Counted from the stretch's first letter, positions 1-5,520 are shown. The stretch: 5,780 nt of DNA from an uncultured Campylobacter sp. (GCA_937875715.1 CALEHZ010000153.1:1-5780); one strand, 5' to 3'. Program-made: numbers and translations. The notes: generated by a model from the sequence alone, not told the origin.

Positions 1-1
1 A

Positions 2-70
2 AAAGACGAAAATCTAGTCAAAAATAAAATGAAAGAGGTTGAAAGCTTCTTTAAAACGGCGTTAAAATAG
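2..70 (+). CDS. C-terminal end of an unidentified protein (partial, cut by window edge)
   Basis: An open frame enters from the left edge and gives 22 residues, beginning KDENLVKNKMKEV and ending FFKTALK, before a TAG stop at 68-70. It is rich in Lys and Glu and looks like an amphipathic C-terminal helix. Too little is present to name a family. It reads toward pepD, so the two genes are convergent. The last base of its stop codon is the first base of a 16-bp palindrome followed by a T-rich run (87-98), which could act as its terminator. The call rests on the open frame and this placement; one of the other two + frames was checked and is closed by an early stop. Confidence 0.5.
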   Translation, partial: KDENLVKNKMKEVESFFKTALK

Positions 71-194
71 AATTTTATAAAATTCAGTTTTATTTTTTAG
101 CTTCTGAGGGTGAATTTTATAAAATTCACCTTGACATAGTATCGCAAAGTGAGTGAATTTTATAAAATTCAAAAGTTTGAATTTTATAAAATTA
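70..194. repeat. Four-copy array of a 16-bp perfect palindrome between convergent genes
   Basis: The palindrome GAATTTTATAAAATTC occurs exactly at 70-85, 112-127 and 155-170. A fourth copy at 179-194 differs only in its last base. Start-to-start spacings are 42, 43 and 24 bp. Copy 2 extends to a perfect 22-bp palindrome (109-130) with GGT and ACC arms, and copy 3 extends to 18 bp (154-171). Copy 1 abuts the stop codon of the upstream gene and copy 4 lies 5 bp beyond the pepD stop, so each convergent gene has a copy just after its end. Possible roles are transcription termination for both genes, a binding site for a dimeric protein, or a dispersed intergenic repeat family. The sequence does not decide between these. 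Confidence 0.85.
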
Positions 195-199
195 GCTTT

Positions 200-1570
200 T
201 TAGCCTAAAAGTTCTCTAACCACTTCCAAAATGATTTTTGTGCTTTTTATCTCGCAGCTCTCACGGGTGCTGTGTGGACTAAAAATGTTTGGGCCGATAC
301 TACAAGCTTTTAGCGTAGGATTTTTAGCTTGTAAAACGCCACATTCAAGACCTGCGTGAATTGCCTTTATTTTAGCATTTGGATGCCTTTTTTGTAAAGC
401 TTCTAGCACTAAATTAGCAAAATCGCTGTTTTGCGGCTGCCAAGGCAGAGAATGCTCACCAAAACAGCAGCTAAAGCCAGCGATATTTGCATGCGCTGCC
501 ATTTTTGTCCCAAGACGATTTAATTCCTTTTCTTCGTTACTTCTAGCGTAAAATGTGATTTGTAAATTAGCGCTATTTTTATGCGTTTTTTGCGTGATTA
601 TAGCTAGATTTATGCTAGTTTTAGGCATAGCCAAATCCTCATCATACGCTAACACACCATGAGGCAGCGAAAGTATGAAATCAAGGACTTTATCGCTATT
701 TTTATAGGCAAAAATTTCTTCATTTTTACTAAGCTCTTTTAAAACCTCTGCTAAGTCTAAACTCTCATTTTGCCTTGAATTTTTTAGATTTTTAGCTTTA
801 AATTCTCCATTTTGCACCTTTGCTAGTTCTTGGACAGCGACAAACTGGGCGCTTTTAAGTTCTTTTTTGCTTAGCACGATAGCGCTTGCATCGGCTGGGA
901 TTGCGTTATTTTTATTTCCGCCTTTTAAAAATAATATTTTAAGCTCGTTTTGTTTTATAAAATTCACAAGCTCTATTATCGCATTTGGGATATTTTTAGC
1001 GATTTGAATGCCGCTGTGTCCGCCTGGCAAACCACCAACAAACAAGGCGTAAATCATCCCATTTTCACATTTTTGTAAAGCAAGTTTTTTTTCAAGGCTG
1101 ATTTCTAGTCCGCCAGCACAGCCGATGATGACCTCATCATCACGCTCACTATCTAGATTTAGCAGATTTGGTGCCTTAATTTTGTCATTAAAGGCATTTG
1201 CGCCTATTAAGCCAACTTCTTCGTTATTTGTAAAAAGCACTTCAAGGTCTTTTTTTTCGTCCATCATTTGCATCATTATTGCGATACCAATGCCATTATC
1301 AGCCCCTAGGCTTGAATTTTCTGCCCTTAGCATTTTGCCATCATTTATGATTTTTATTTGTGGTGCATTGCCCACGCAAACCATGTCATAATGAGCTTGC
1401 AAGCAGATTTTTGGCTTGCCTTTTATAGCATGAATGTTGCCAGCTGCATCCATTTTGGTCTCAAAACCCTTCTTTTGAGCAAAATCAAATAAAAAATCGC
1501 CTAATTTTTCGCTTTTAAACGAACAATGCGGAATAGCACAAATGTGCTCAAAATACCTTAAAAACTCCAT
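200..1570 (-). CDS. pepD: Aminoacyl-histidine dipeptidase (PepD-type, peptidase M20 family)
   Basis: A 456-residue zinc dipeptidase, close to but slightly shorter than the E. coli PepD enzyme. The family cleaves Xaa-His dipeptides such as carnosine and other short peptides in the cytoplasm, salvaging amino acids. The visible metal and catalytic set is complete: H60 with D62 in QAHYDMV, bridging D91 in GADNGIG, the catalytic base E117 and metal ligand E118 in NNEEVG, D140 in LNLDSE, and H433 in SPHSTRE. H405 and E409 lie in IHAGLECG. The lid and dimerisation domain should occupy roughly residues 185-380. No signal peptide or membrane segment is seen. The ATG start is supported by AGAAGG on the minus strand (1578-1583) with a 7-nt spacer. 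The gene is divergent from the tRNA operon and convergent with the partial gene at the left edge. It is a housekeeping chromosomal gene, visibly richer in G+C than the island genes at right. Confidence 0.93.
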   Translation of the reverse strand: MEFLRYFEHICAIPHCSFKSEKLGDFLFDFAQKKGFETKMDAAGNIHAIKGKPKICLQAHYDMVCVGNAPQIKIINDGKMLRAENSSLGADNGIGIAIMMQMMDEKKDLEVLFTNNEEVGLIGANAFNDKIKAPNLLNLDSERDDEVIIGCAGGLEISLEKKLALQKCENGMIYALFVGGLPGGHSGIQIAKNIPNAIIELVNFIKQNELKILFLKGGNKNNAIPADASAIVLSKKELKSAQFVAVQELAKVQNGEFKAKNLKNSRQNESLDLAEVLKELSKNEEIFAYKNSDKVLDFILSLPHGVLAYDEDLAMPKTSINLAIITQKTHKNSANLQITFYARSNEEKELNRLGTKMAAHANIAGFSCCFGEHSLPWQPQNSDFANLVLEALQKRHPNAKIKAIHAGLECGVLQAKNPTLKACSIGPNIFSPHSTRESCEIKSTKIILEVVRELLG

Positions 1571-1609
1571 TTTAAAACCTTCTTTCTTTTTTTAAAAAAT
1601 TTTTTGAAA

Positions 1610-1615
1610 ATTATA
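1610..1615 (-). promoter_or_regulatory. Probable -10 box for pepD
   Basis: The minus strand reads TATAAT here, giving a predicted transcript start near 1603 and a leader of about 33 nt before the pepD ATG. No recognisable -35 box lies 17 bp upstream, which is usual for Campylobacter sigma-70 promoters. The leader is almost pure A/T, with runs of A and T at 1586-1605. Confidence 0.5.
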
Positions 1616-1626
1616 CAATAAAATTC

Positions 1627-1655
1627 TTGACATTGTGTGTTTTTTTAGCTACAAT
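1627..1655 (+). promoter_or_regulatory. Strong sigma-70 promoter of the tRNA operon
   Basis: A perfect TTGACA (1627-1632) is separated by exactly 17 bp from TACAAT (1650-1655), one base from consensus. The predicted start near 1662 lies about 15 nt before the first tRNA. The spacer contains a T run. It sits only about 12 bp from the pepD -10 box, so the two promoters are divergent and close enough to influence each other. Confidence 0.85.
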
Positions 1656-1676
1656 TCCACTTCGTTTTTAAAAAAT

Positions 1677-1752
1677 GTCTTGCTAGCTCAGTAGGTAGAG
1701 CATCTCCCTTTTAAGGAGGGGGCCGTTGGTTCGAATCCAACGCAGGACACCA
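1677..1752 (+). tRNA. tRNA-Lys (anticodon TTT)
   Basis: A 76-nt cloverleaf. The acceptor stem GTCTTGC pairs with GCAGGAC, followed by discriminator A and encoded CCA (1750-1752). The anticodon stem TCTCC/GGAGG (its first pair is T-G) closes the loop CTTTTAA, giving anticodon TTT at 1710-1712. The T arm has the standard TTCGAAT loop. It is the first gene of a five-tRNA operon and reads AAA and, by wobble, AAG. Confidence 0.95.
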
Positions 1753-1760
1753 CTTTTTAC

Positions 1761-1836
1761 GGTCGCTTAGCTCAGTTGGTAGAGCGCTACCCTTACAAGG
1801 TAGATGTCATAAGTTCGAGTCTTATAGCGACCACCA
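1761..1836 (+). tRNA. tRNA-Val (anticodon TAC)
   Basis: A 76-nt cloverleaf with acceptor stem GGTCGCT/AGCGACC, discriminator A and encoded CCA. The anticodon stem CTACC/GGTAG encloses CTTACAA, anticodon TAC at 1794-1796. It begins 8 nt after tRNA-Lys(TTT), so it is processed from the same transcript. Confidence 0.95.
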
Positions 1837-1841
1837 TTTGC

Positions 1842-1918
1842 GCGGCGGTAGTTCAGCTGGTTAGAATATCGGCCTGTCACGTCGGAGGTCACGGGTTCGA
1901 GCCCCGTTCGCCGCGCCA
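1842..1918 (+). tRNA. tRNA-Asp (anticodon GTC)
   Basis: A 77-nt cloverleaf with acceptor stem GCGGCGG/TCGCCGC (one G-T pair), discriminator G, as expected for tRNA-Asp, and encoded CCA. The anticodon loop CTGTCAC gives GTC at 1876-1878. The T arm ACGGG/CCCGT type helix is intact. It starts 5 nt after tRNA-Val. Confidence 0.95.
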
Positions 1919-1934
1919 TTCTTTAGGGTTGTTT

Positions 1935-2011
1935 GACCCTTTCGTCTAGTGGGCCCAGGACGTCGCATTCTCCGTGCGAAAACGCAAGTTCAAATCCTGC
2001 AAGGGTCGCCA
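1935..2011 (+). tRNA. tRNA-Glu (anticodon CTC), irregular
   Basis: A 77-nt cloverleaf with a perfect acceptor stem GACCCTT/AAGGGTC, discriminator G and encoded CCA. The D arm TCGTCTAGTGG...AGGAC is typical of tRNA-Glu. The anticodon stem TCGCA/TGCGA is perfect and encloses TTCTCCG, placing CTC at 1970-1972, which reads GAG. Three points are odd: position 37, just 3' of the anticodon, is C (1973) rather than a purine, position 38 is G, and the T stem has an A-C mismatch (1987 with 1997). Most bacteria of this group read both Glu codons with a TTC anticodon. This could be a functional accessory isoacceptor, a decaying copy, or a gene acquired with nearby mobile DNA. The tRNA fold is clear; its activity is not. 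Confidence 0.82.
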
Positions 2012-2039
2012 GATTTTTTCTCTTTTTAAAAAGTAATTG

Positions 2040-2115
2040 GCCTCGCTAGCTCAGTTGGTAGAGCAGATCACTCTTAATGATAAGGCCGTAGGTTCGACCC
2101 CTACGCGGGGCACCA
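2040..2115 (+). tRNA. tRNA-Lys (anticodon CTT), probable integration target
   Basis: A 76-nt cloverleaf with acceptor stem GCCTCGC/GCGGGGC (one T-G pair), discriminator A and encoded CCA. The anticodon loop CTCTTAA gives CTT at 2073-2075, which reads AAG. The anticodon stem has a G-A mismatch at its outer pair (2066 with 2082). The T stem GTAGG/CCTAC is perfect. It is the second tRNA-Lys of the operon and lies directly upstream of a P4-type integrase gene, so its 3' end is the likely attachment site. No second copy of its 3' end is present in the window. Confidence 0.92.
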
Positions 2116-2119
2116 TTAC

Positions 2120-2226
2120 TTGATTTCTAAGCTTATTTTAAACTTTATTTGATTTACAATAATTTAGAATTTTACGATATATTCATCATTTTAGCTAATT
2201 TTGATTTAAATTGATTGACTTTGATT
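2120..2226 (+). repeat. Repeated TTGATT motifs between the tRNA and the integrase gene
   Basis: TTGATT occurs at 2120, 2150, 2201, 2211 and 2221. The last three are spaced by exactly 10 bp, about one helical turn, placing them on one DNA face. They lie between the presumed attachment site and the int promoter, where arm-type integrase or AlpA-type binding sites would be expected. In such AT-rich sequence some copies may be chance. Confidence 0.45.
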
Positions 2227-2243
2227 TGCTTTTGTTGTAAAAT
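2215..2243 (+). promoter_or_regulatory. Predicted promoter of the integrase gene
   Basis: TTGACT (2215-2220) is followed after exactly 17 bp by TAAAAT (2238-2243). The predicted start is near 2250, about 55 nt before the int ATG. The -35 box overlaps the phased TTGATT motifs and the start overlaps the ACTTAC repeats, so access to this promoter is probably controlled. Confidence 0.6.
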
Positions 2244-2248
2244 AATTC

Positions 2249-2288
2249 ACTTACTTATTGACTTACCTATAAGTTAATAACTTACCTA
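2249..2288 (+). promoter_or_regulatory. Putative operator: ACTTAC repeats and an inverted repeat at the int transcript start
   Basis: ACTTACTTA (2249-2257), ACTTACCTA (2261-2269) and ACTTACCTA (2280-2288) are three near-identical direct repeats. A perfect 7-1-7 inverted repeat, TAAGTTA-A-TAACTTA (2270-2284), overlaps the third. Their position over the predicted start and leader of int suits binding by a repressor, by the integrase itself or by the AlpA-like protein. The binder is inferred, not shown. Confidence 0.5.
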
Positions 2289-2305
2289 ATAAAAAGGATG
2301 AAAAA

Positions 2306-3562
2306 ATGGGCAATATCTCAAAAGCTAACTTAATGGATAAAGACATACGCAATTTACAAGTAAAAGAAAATAAATATCCAAAAGCTTGTGGTAACCCAAA
2401 AGAGCTTTATATTTGGGTATATCCAAGTGGTATAAAAACTTTTAGCTTATATTATGATAAAAAATATATGAAAATTGCTGAATTCCGCGAAGGTATTTAT
2501 AGCGTAGCAGAAGCCAGAAAAGATGCTATAAAACTTTTAAAAGAACTTAAAGACGGTAAAGAATTAGATGTCATAAAGGGTAAAAGCGACAAATGCTTAT
2601 ACGGCACACTTTTTGATGAGTATATAAAAGAAAAGCGCAGAAAAGTAAGAACTGAGAATACTATCACAAAAGTAGTCCAAAGGCACCAAAATTACATATT
2701 ACCTAGCCTTGCTAAAAGAAATATTAGAGAGATTAAATACGATGACATTTATAAACTTATTGAGCCGATTTATAATCCAAATAATCCAGAAACTTCTAGG
2801 CTAGATACTTTGCATCGTTTGATAAATGATATAGCCAATGTCTTTGATCTAGCTATGAGAAAGGACTACATTGAAAGCCACAAAATAAAGCTTTTACACC
2901 AAAGCTTTGATACAGCTAGAAACTTTAAAATGAAAAATAATATTGATAGCAGAGAAAAGGCTATCATTGATACTGATCTTTTAAGAGAGTTTATAAGAGA
3001 TCTTAAAAATAGCAATTCCTTAAACCCTTTTACAAAAAGAGCTTTGTATCTACAAATCCTTACTGGTAATCGTCCTATAAATACAGCAAGTGCGAAATGG
3101 GCTTATATAGATTTTGATAAAAAATCTTGGGATGTACCATTTGGCGAGATGAAAAATTGCGTGGCTCACACCATCGCACTTAGCAATCAAGCTTTAAGAG
3201 TGCTAAAAGAACAATTTTTATATAGTAGCAATGAAACTTTTATATTTCCAGCGCAGACTGAGAGTGGGCATATACATAGGGACACGCTAAGCAAGGCAAT
3301 CCGCAATTTAAATGATAAAAAATACAAAGGGCTTGCCACAGCACACGGATTTAGAGCGACTTTTAGAACTTTTTGTCATATAAATGAAACTAAACTTTTA
3401 GAAATCGGTGTGTCGCTAGAAACTGCTGAGGCTTGTTTGTCGCACCAAATAAGAAATCAAGTAGTAAAAGCCTATGTAAGACAAAGAGCTACATTAGAGC
3501 AAAAAGCTATCATAATGCAGTGGTATGCTGACTTTTTAGATAGCATTGAGCCGTTATTTTAG
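2306..3562 (+). CDS. int: P4-type tyrosine recombinase (integrase)
   Basis: A 418-residue site-specific recombinase that should insert and excise the element at the tRNA-Lys 3' end. The N-terminal arm-DNA-binding domain (about residues 8-88) has the pattern seen in P4-like integrases, with YIWVYPSGIKTF at 35-46 and SVAEARKDA near 66-74. A core-binding helical domain follows (about 100-200). The catalytic domain (about 215-410) has the full set: R256 in LTGNRP, a likely beta-hairpin Lys K283, H347 and R350 in AHGFR, H380 in LSH, and nucleophile Y390 in VKAYVRQR. Length is normal for the family and there is no frameshift. The ATG is chosen because AAGGA (2294-2298) lies 7 nt upstream; an ATG at 2298 in another frame stops quickly. 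The enzyme looks intact and probably active. Confidence 0.95.
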   Translation: MGNISKANLMDKDIRNLQVKENKYPKACGNPKELYIWVYPSGIKTFSLYYDKKYMKIAEFREGIYSVAEARKDAIKLLKELKDGKELDVIKGKSDKCLYGTLFDEYIKEKRRKVRTENTITKVVQRHQNYILPSLAKRNIREIKYDDIYKLIEPIYNPNNPETSRLDTLHRLINDIANVFDLAMRKDYIESHKIKLLHQSFDTARNFKMKNNIDSREKAIIDTDLLREFIRDLKNSNSLNPFTKRALYLQILTGNRPINTASAKWAYIDFDKKSWDVPFGEMKNCVAHTIALSNQALRVLKEQFLYSSNETFIFPAQTESGHIHRDTLSKAIRNLNDKKYKGLATAHGFRATFRTFCHINETKLLEIGVSLETAEACLSHQIRNQVVKAYVRQRATLEQKAIIMQWYADFLDSIEPLF

Positions 3563-3564
3563 GC

Positions 3565-3570
3565 TATAAT
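3565..3570 (+). promoter_or_regulatory. Possible -10 box before the HTH/coiled-coil gene
   Basis: A perfect TATAAT follows the int stop codon directly. The predicted start near 3577 would leave a very short leader that still contains the AAGGA ribosome binding site (3578-3582). There is no -35 box. The gene may equally be read through from int. Confidence 0.35.
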
Positions 3571-3588
3571 TACGCAAAAGGATATAAA

Positions 3589-4011
3589 ATGAATGATAGA
3601 GCAGAAAGATTTTTAAAAGAAGCAATTGACGAGTTTTTTGCCCAAAAAGGTATAAAAACTGATGAAAATGAGTTTCGCAAATATTTATTTGATATAAATA
3701 TGCTAAATCCAAAAGCTAATTTTATAGATAGAGTTTTTATCACCAAAACAAATATAAAATTACATTTAGAAAAATTTCATAATCCTATAAAAAATACAGC
3801 TAATCTTTTAGGGCTTACATACAAAGAAATTGCCGAAGCAATAGGATATAGCGAAGAAACTATAAAAAGCTCAGCTAAGAAACGATCTGTAAGCCAGCCA
3901 CTAAGAAAAGCATTAGAGCTAGTTAAAGAAATTTATGAACTAAAAAAAGAATTACAAGAAAAAGACGCGAAAATTGCTACTTATGAAGATTTGCTTACTA
4001 AAAAGGGTTAA
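3589..4011 (+). CDS. Unrecognised HTH / coiled-coil protein (putative DNA-binding)
   Basis: 140 residues, soluble, with no signal peptide or membrane segment. I do not recognise the family. Residues 1-60 are mixed charged helices without a known motif. Residues 70-100 contain a helix-turn-helix-like stretch, LTYKEIAEAIGYSEETIKSS (76-95), in which the first helix, the turn at GYS and the second helix match the pattern of small regulators. Residues 106-138 are a Lys/Glu-rich predicted coiled coil, probably for dimerisation. The ATG has AAGGA 6 nt upstream. It lies 26 bp after int, and 93 bp before the AlpA-like gene. Position and architecture fit a regulator of the element, such as a repressor acting on the int leader, but that is inference. 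A role in replication or segregation is possible. Confidence 0.8.
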   Translation: MNDRAERFLKEAIDEFFAQKGIKTDENEFRKYLFDINMLNPKANFIDRVFITKTNIKLHLEKFHNPIKNTANLLGLTYKEIAEAIGYSEETIKSSAKKRSVSQPLRKALELVKEIYELKKELQEKDAKIATYEDLLTKKG

Positions 4012-4069
4012 TTAGCACTTTTATAGTAGCAAATATACCTTATTTAAGTTTATTTTAATTTAAAAGCAT

Positions 4070-4075
4070 TATAAT
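4070..4075 (+). promoter_or_regulatory. Probable -10 box for the AlpA-like and ATPase genes
   Basis: GCATTATAAT contains a perfect TATAAT, with a predicted start near 4082 and a leader of about 23 nt holding AAGGA (4094-4098). The upstream 40 bp is T-rich, as in Campylobacter promoters lacking a -35 box. The 93-bp gap after the previous gene supports a separate transcript for the two downstream genes. Confidence 0.5.
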
Positions 4076-4104
4076 TCTTTTAAATTTTTTAAAAAGGATG
4101 AATA

Positions 4105-4338
4105 ATGTTAAAAATTAATTCACTTGCTACCGGCTGGTTAAACCCTAGTGATCTAGAAAATCAATATGGAATTTCAAAGTCTGCTCAAGCTATCTTGCGT
4201 ATGAAAAAACGACAAGAAAACGATGAGTATCCATTGCCATTTACAAAAATAGGCAAACGCATACTTTATAAAGTAGAACAAATAGAATTTTGGTTAAATG
4301 CCAAAAACTCTTTTAACTATTCTGCTCAAAAATTCTAG
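4105..4338 (+). CDS. AlpA-like / excisionase-type small HTH protein
   Basis: 77 residues with a single winged HTH of the MerR/AlpA/excisionase group. The order is WLNPSDLENQYGIS (11-24), a recognition helix SAQAILRMKKRQ (26-37), and the wing and closing helix LPFTKIGKRILYKVEQIEFWL (44-64), in which F/KIGKRILY and the terminal FWL are the family hallmarks. Proteins of this kind control integrase expression or direct excision in P4-like elements. The start is set by AAGGA 6 nt before the ATG. It is followed 36 bp later by the ATPase gene on the same strand, so the two are probably co-transcribed. Whether it acts as a recombination directionality factor or as a transcription regulator cannot be told from sequence. 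Confidence 0.85.
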   Translation: MLKINSLATGWLNPSDLENQYGISKSAQAILRMKKRQENDEYPLPFTKIGKRILYKVEQIEFWLNAKNSFNYSAQKF

Positions 4339-4374
4339 TTTAAAAATATAAGTGATAATATAAAAGGTAAAAAA

Positions 4375-5367
4375 ATGAGACAAGCAATGGGGCTTGCGCC
4401 CCACGATTTTGAACACGAAATTATACCACAAAAAATTACTTTTGATGACTTTGTAAGCAAATATGCTTACACTAGCGATGATTTTGATGTGGTAATAGAT
4501 AAATATCTTATAAAAGATTTTATGGAAGAAAGAGCAATAAACTTAATTTATGCTGGTGCTAAAACTGGAAAAAGCTATTTTATTCAGTCTTTGATAAAGC
4601 ATTTATTGCCTTTAAGAAAGGATAAAAAATTCATTTATCTAGATAATGACAACTCAGCAATGACGGCAAAAAGGCGCAAACTAGATTTAATCTCAAAAGA
4701 AGATAATTTTTTCTACATAGGTAAAAGAGCTATTATTGATAGCGGCGGTGGCAAAAACTTTGTAAATAATGTGCTATTAAATATCAGCGCAGAGTGTTTT
4801 AGCGATATTGTAATAGTAATAGATAGTTTTAGAAACTTTCAAAATGATTTCAATCAAGACAAAGATATAATTGAAATTATGGAAAAGCTTGAAAAACTTA
4901 GAGAATATGGCGCTACAATCATCATTTTACACCATACAAAAAAGAGCGATGAAAAGACCTTTCGCGGTGGAAATGGTATTATAGAAAGCTGTGATAATGT
5001 ATTTTTTCTAACAAATTTAGCAAAAGGTAGAGCTTTGCACAAAACTGATGAATTTCATTTTGTGCTTGAACTCACACGCACTAGAAATTTAGAAGATTCT
5101 AAAAAAGGCTTTTATATAAACAATAAAAATAATGAGTTTAAAGAGCTTGAACCAAGCGAACTTTATAATCTCATTTTGCCACAAATTTGCGTTAAGGCTT
5201 ATGAAATACTAAAAGAAAGTGGTGAGCTTAATCAATCTATGCTTTGTAGTGCTTTGGGTATTAGTGGGAATTATTTGAGAACAAAAGAATTAGAACAAGG
5301 CAATGAATTACTTTATAAAATATTCTCAAAGCAAGGCAAAAATGAAAAAATTTATGTGCCAATTTAA
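4375..5367 (+). CDS. RepA-like RecA-fold ATPase (putative replicative helicase of the element)
   Basis: 330 residues. A RecA-type ATPase core spans about 50-245: Walker A in AGAKTGKS (60-67), a strand with acidic residues in FIYLDND (86-92), Walker B in IVIVIDSF (145-152), and the HH motif IIILHHTKK (182-190) seen in RepA/RSF1010-type hexameric helicases and AAA_25 proteins. RGGNGIIE (197-204) follows in the place where the family has its conserved RGS/G stretch. The C-terminal part (about 270-327) looks like a winged-helix DNA-binding domain. It likely unwinds DNA at an origin of the element, or supports its replication after excision. The start at 4375 has AAAAGG 7 nt upstream; a second ATG in frame at 4387 lies at the foot of a GC-rich hairpin. 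No primase domain is seen, so a host or downstream primase would be needed. A DNA-repair role is less likely given the context. Confidence 0.85.
   Translation: MRQAMGLAPHDFEHEIIPQKITFDDFVSKYAYTSDDFDVVIDKYLIKDFMEERAINLIYAGAKTGKSYFIQSLIKHLLPLRKDKKFIYLDNDNSAMTAKRRKLDLISKEDNFFYIGKRAIIDSGGGKNFVNNVLLNISAECFSDIVIVIDSFRNFQNDFNQDKDIIEIMEKLEKLREYGATIIILHHTKKSDEKTFRGGNGIIESCDNVFFLTNLAKGRALHKTDEFHFVLELTRTRNLEDSKKGFYINNKNNEFKELEPSELYNLILPQICVKAYEILKESGELNQSMLCSALGISGNYLRTKELEQGNELLYKIFSKQGKNEKIYVPI
4388..4403 (+). other. GC-rich hairpin at the start of the ATPase coding region
   Basis: TGGGGC-TTGC-GCCCCA is a perfect 6-bp stem with a 4-nt loop, covering codons 5 to 10. Five of its six pairs are G-C in a strongly AT-rich gene. 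It starts 13 nt after the first base of the ATG, inside the ribosome footprint, so it could lower or gate translation. It may also be a coincidence of the coding sequence MGLAPH. Confidence 0.5.
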
Positions 5368-5453
5368 GAATTCTAGATTTTTAAAAACTTCGCAATTTTT
5401 CATAATAATTTACAATATTTTATTTTTATTTAATTTATTGCGATACCATTACC

Positions 5454-5475
5454 GCACTGGTGTGCAAAGTCCAGT
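5454..5475 (+). other. Short competing hairpins upstream of a stem-loop (structured RNA candidate)
   Basis: Two mutually exclusive pairings share the same bases: GCAC/GTGC (5454-5457 with 5462-5465) and ACTGG/CCAGT (5456-5460 with 5471-5475). CCAGT can also pair with ACTGG in the loop of the next stem-loop (5502-5506), with a further three pairs AAA/TTT after one bulge. The stretch 5440-5530 is richer in G+C than its surroundings and lacks an open frame. It may be a small RNA or a leader with alternative folds. Confidence 0.35.
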
Positions 5476-5483
5476 AAACTAGC

Positions 5484-5520
5484 GTTGCTGATTTTATTTT
5501 AACTGGCTAAAATCAGCAAC
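5484..5520 (+). terminator. Perfect 13-bp stem-loop with T-rich tail, probable intrinsic terminator
   Basis: GTTGCTGATTTTA (5484-5496) pairs without mismatch with TAAAATCAGCAAC (5508-5520) around an 11-nt loop. TTTCTTACTT follows on the + strand, so termination of rightward transcription is favoured; the other side has no T run. It lies 117 bp after the ATPase stop, farther than usual, which suggests that it may end a separate short transcript or that the intervening RNA has a function. Confidence 0.65.

Noticed and set aside
131..164. TTGACA at 131-136 as a promoter -35 box
   Set aside because: The nearest TATA-like sequence is about 22 bp away and belongs to the palindrome array; there is no gene to serve on the + strand.
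70..194. CRISPR array
   Set aside because: The repeats are 16-bp perfect palindromes with irregular short spacers (about 26, 27 and 8 bp) and no cas gene nearby.
1125..1391. An 88-codon + strand open frame inside pepD
   Set aside because: It lies opposite a complete M20 peptidase with all catalytic residues, has a low-complexity Ser/Phe/Ile-rich product and no ribosome binding site; a shadow of pepD.
4854..5042. A 62-codon minus-strand open frame inside the ATPase gene
   Set aside because: It is antisense to the conserved Walker B and HH motifs of the ATPase, and its product is low-complexity; a shadow.
5326..5403. A 25-codon minus-strand open frame overlapping the end of the ATPase gene
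   Set aside because: Too short, partly antisense to a real gene, with no ribosome binding site.
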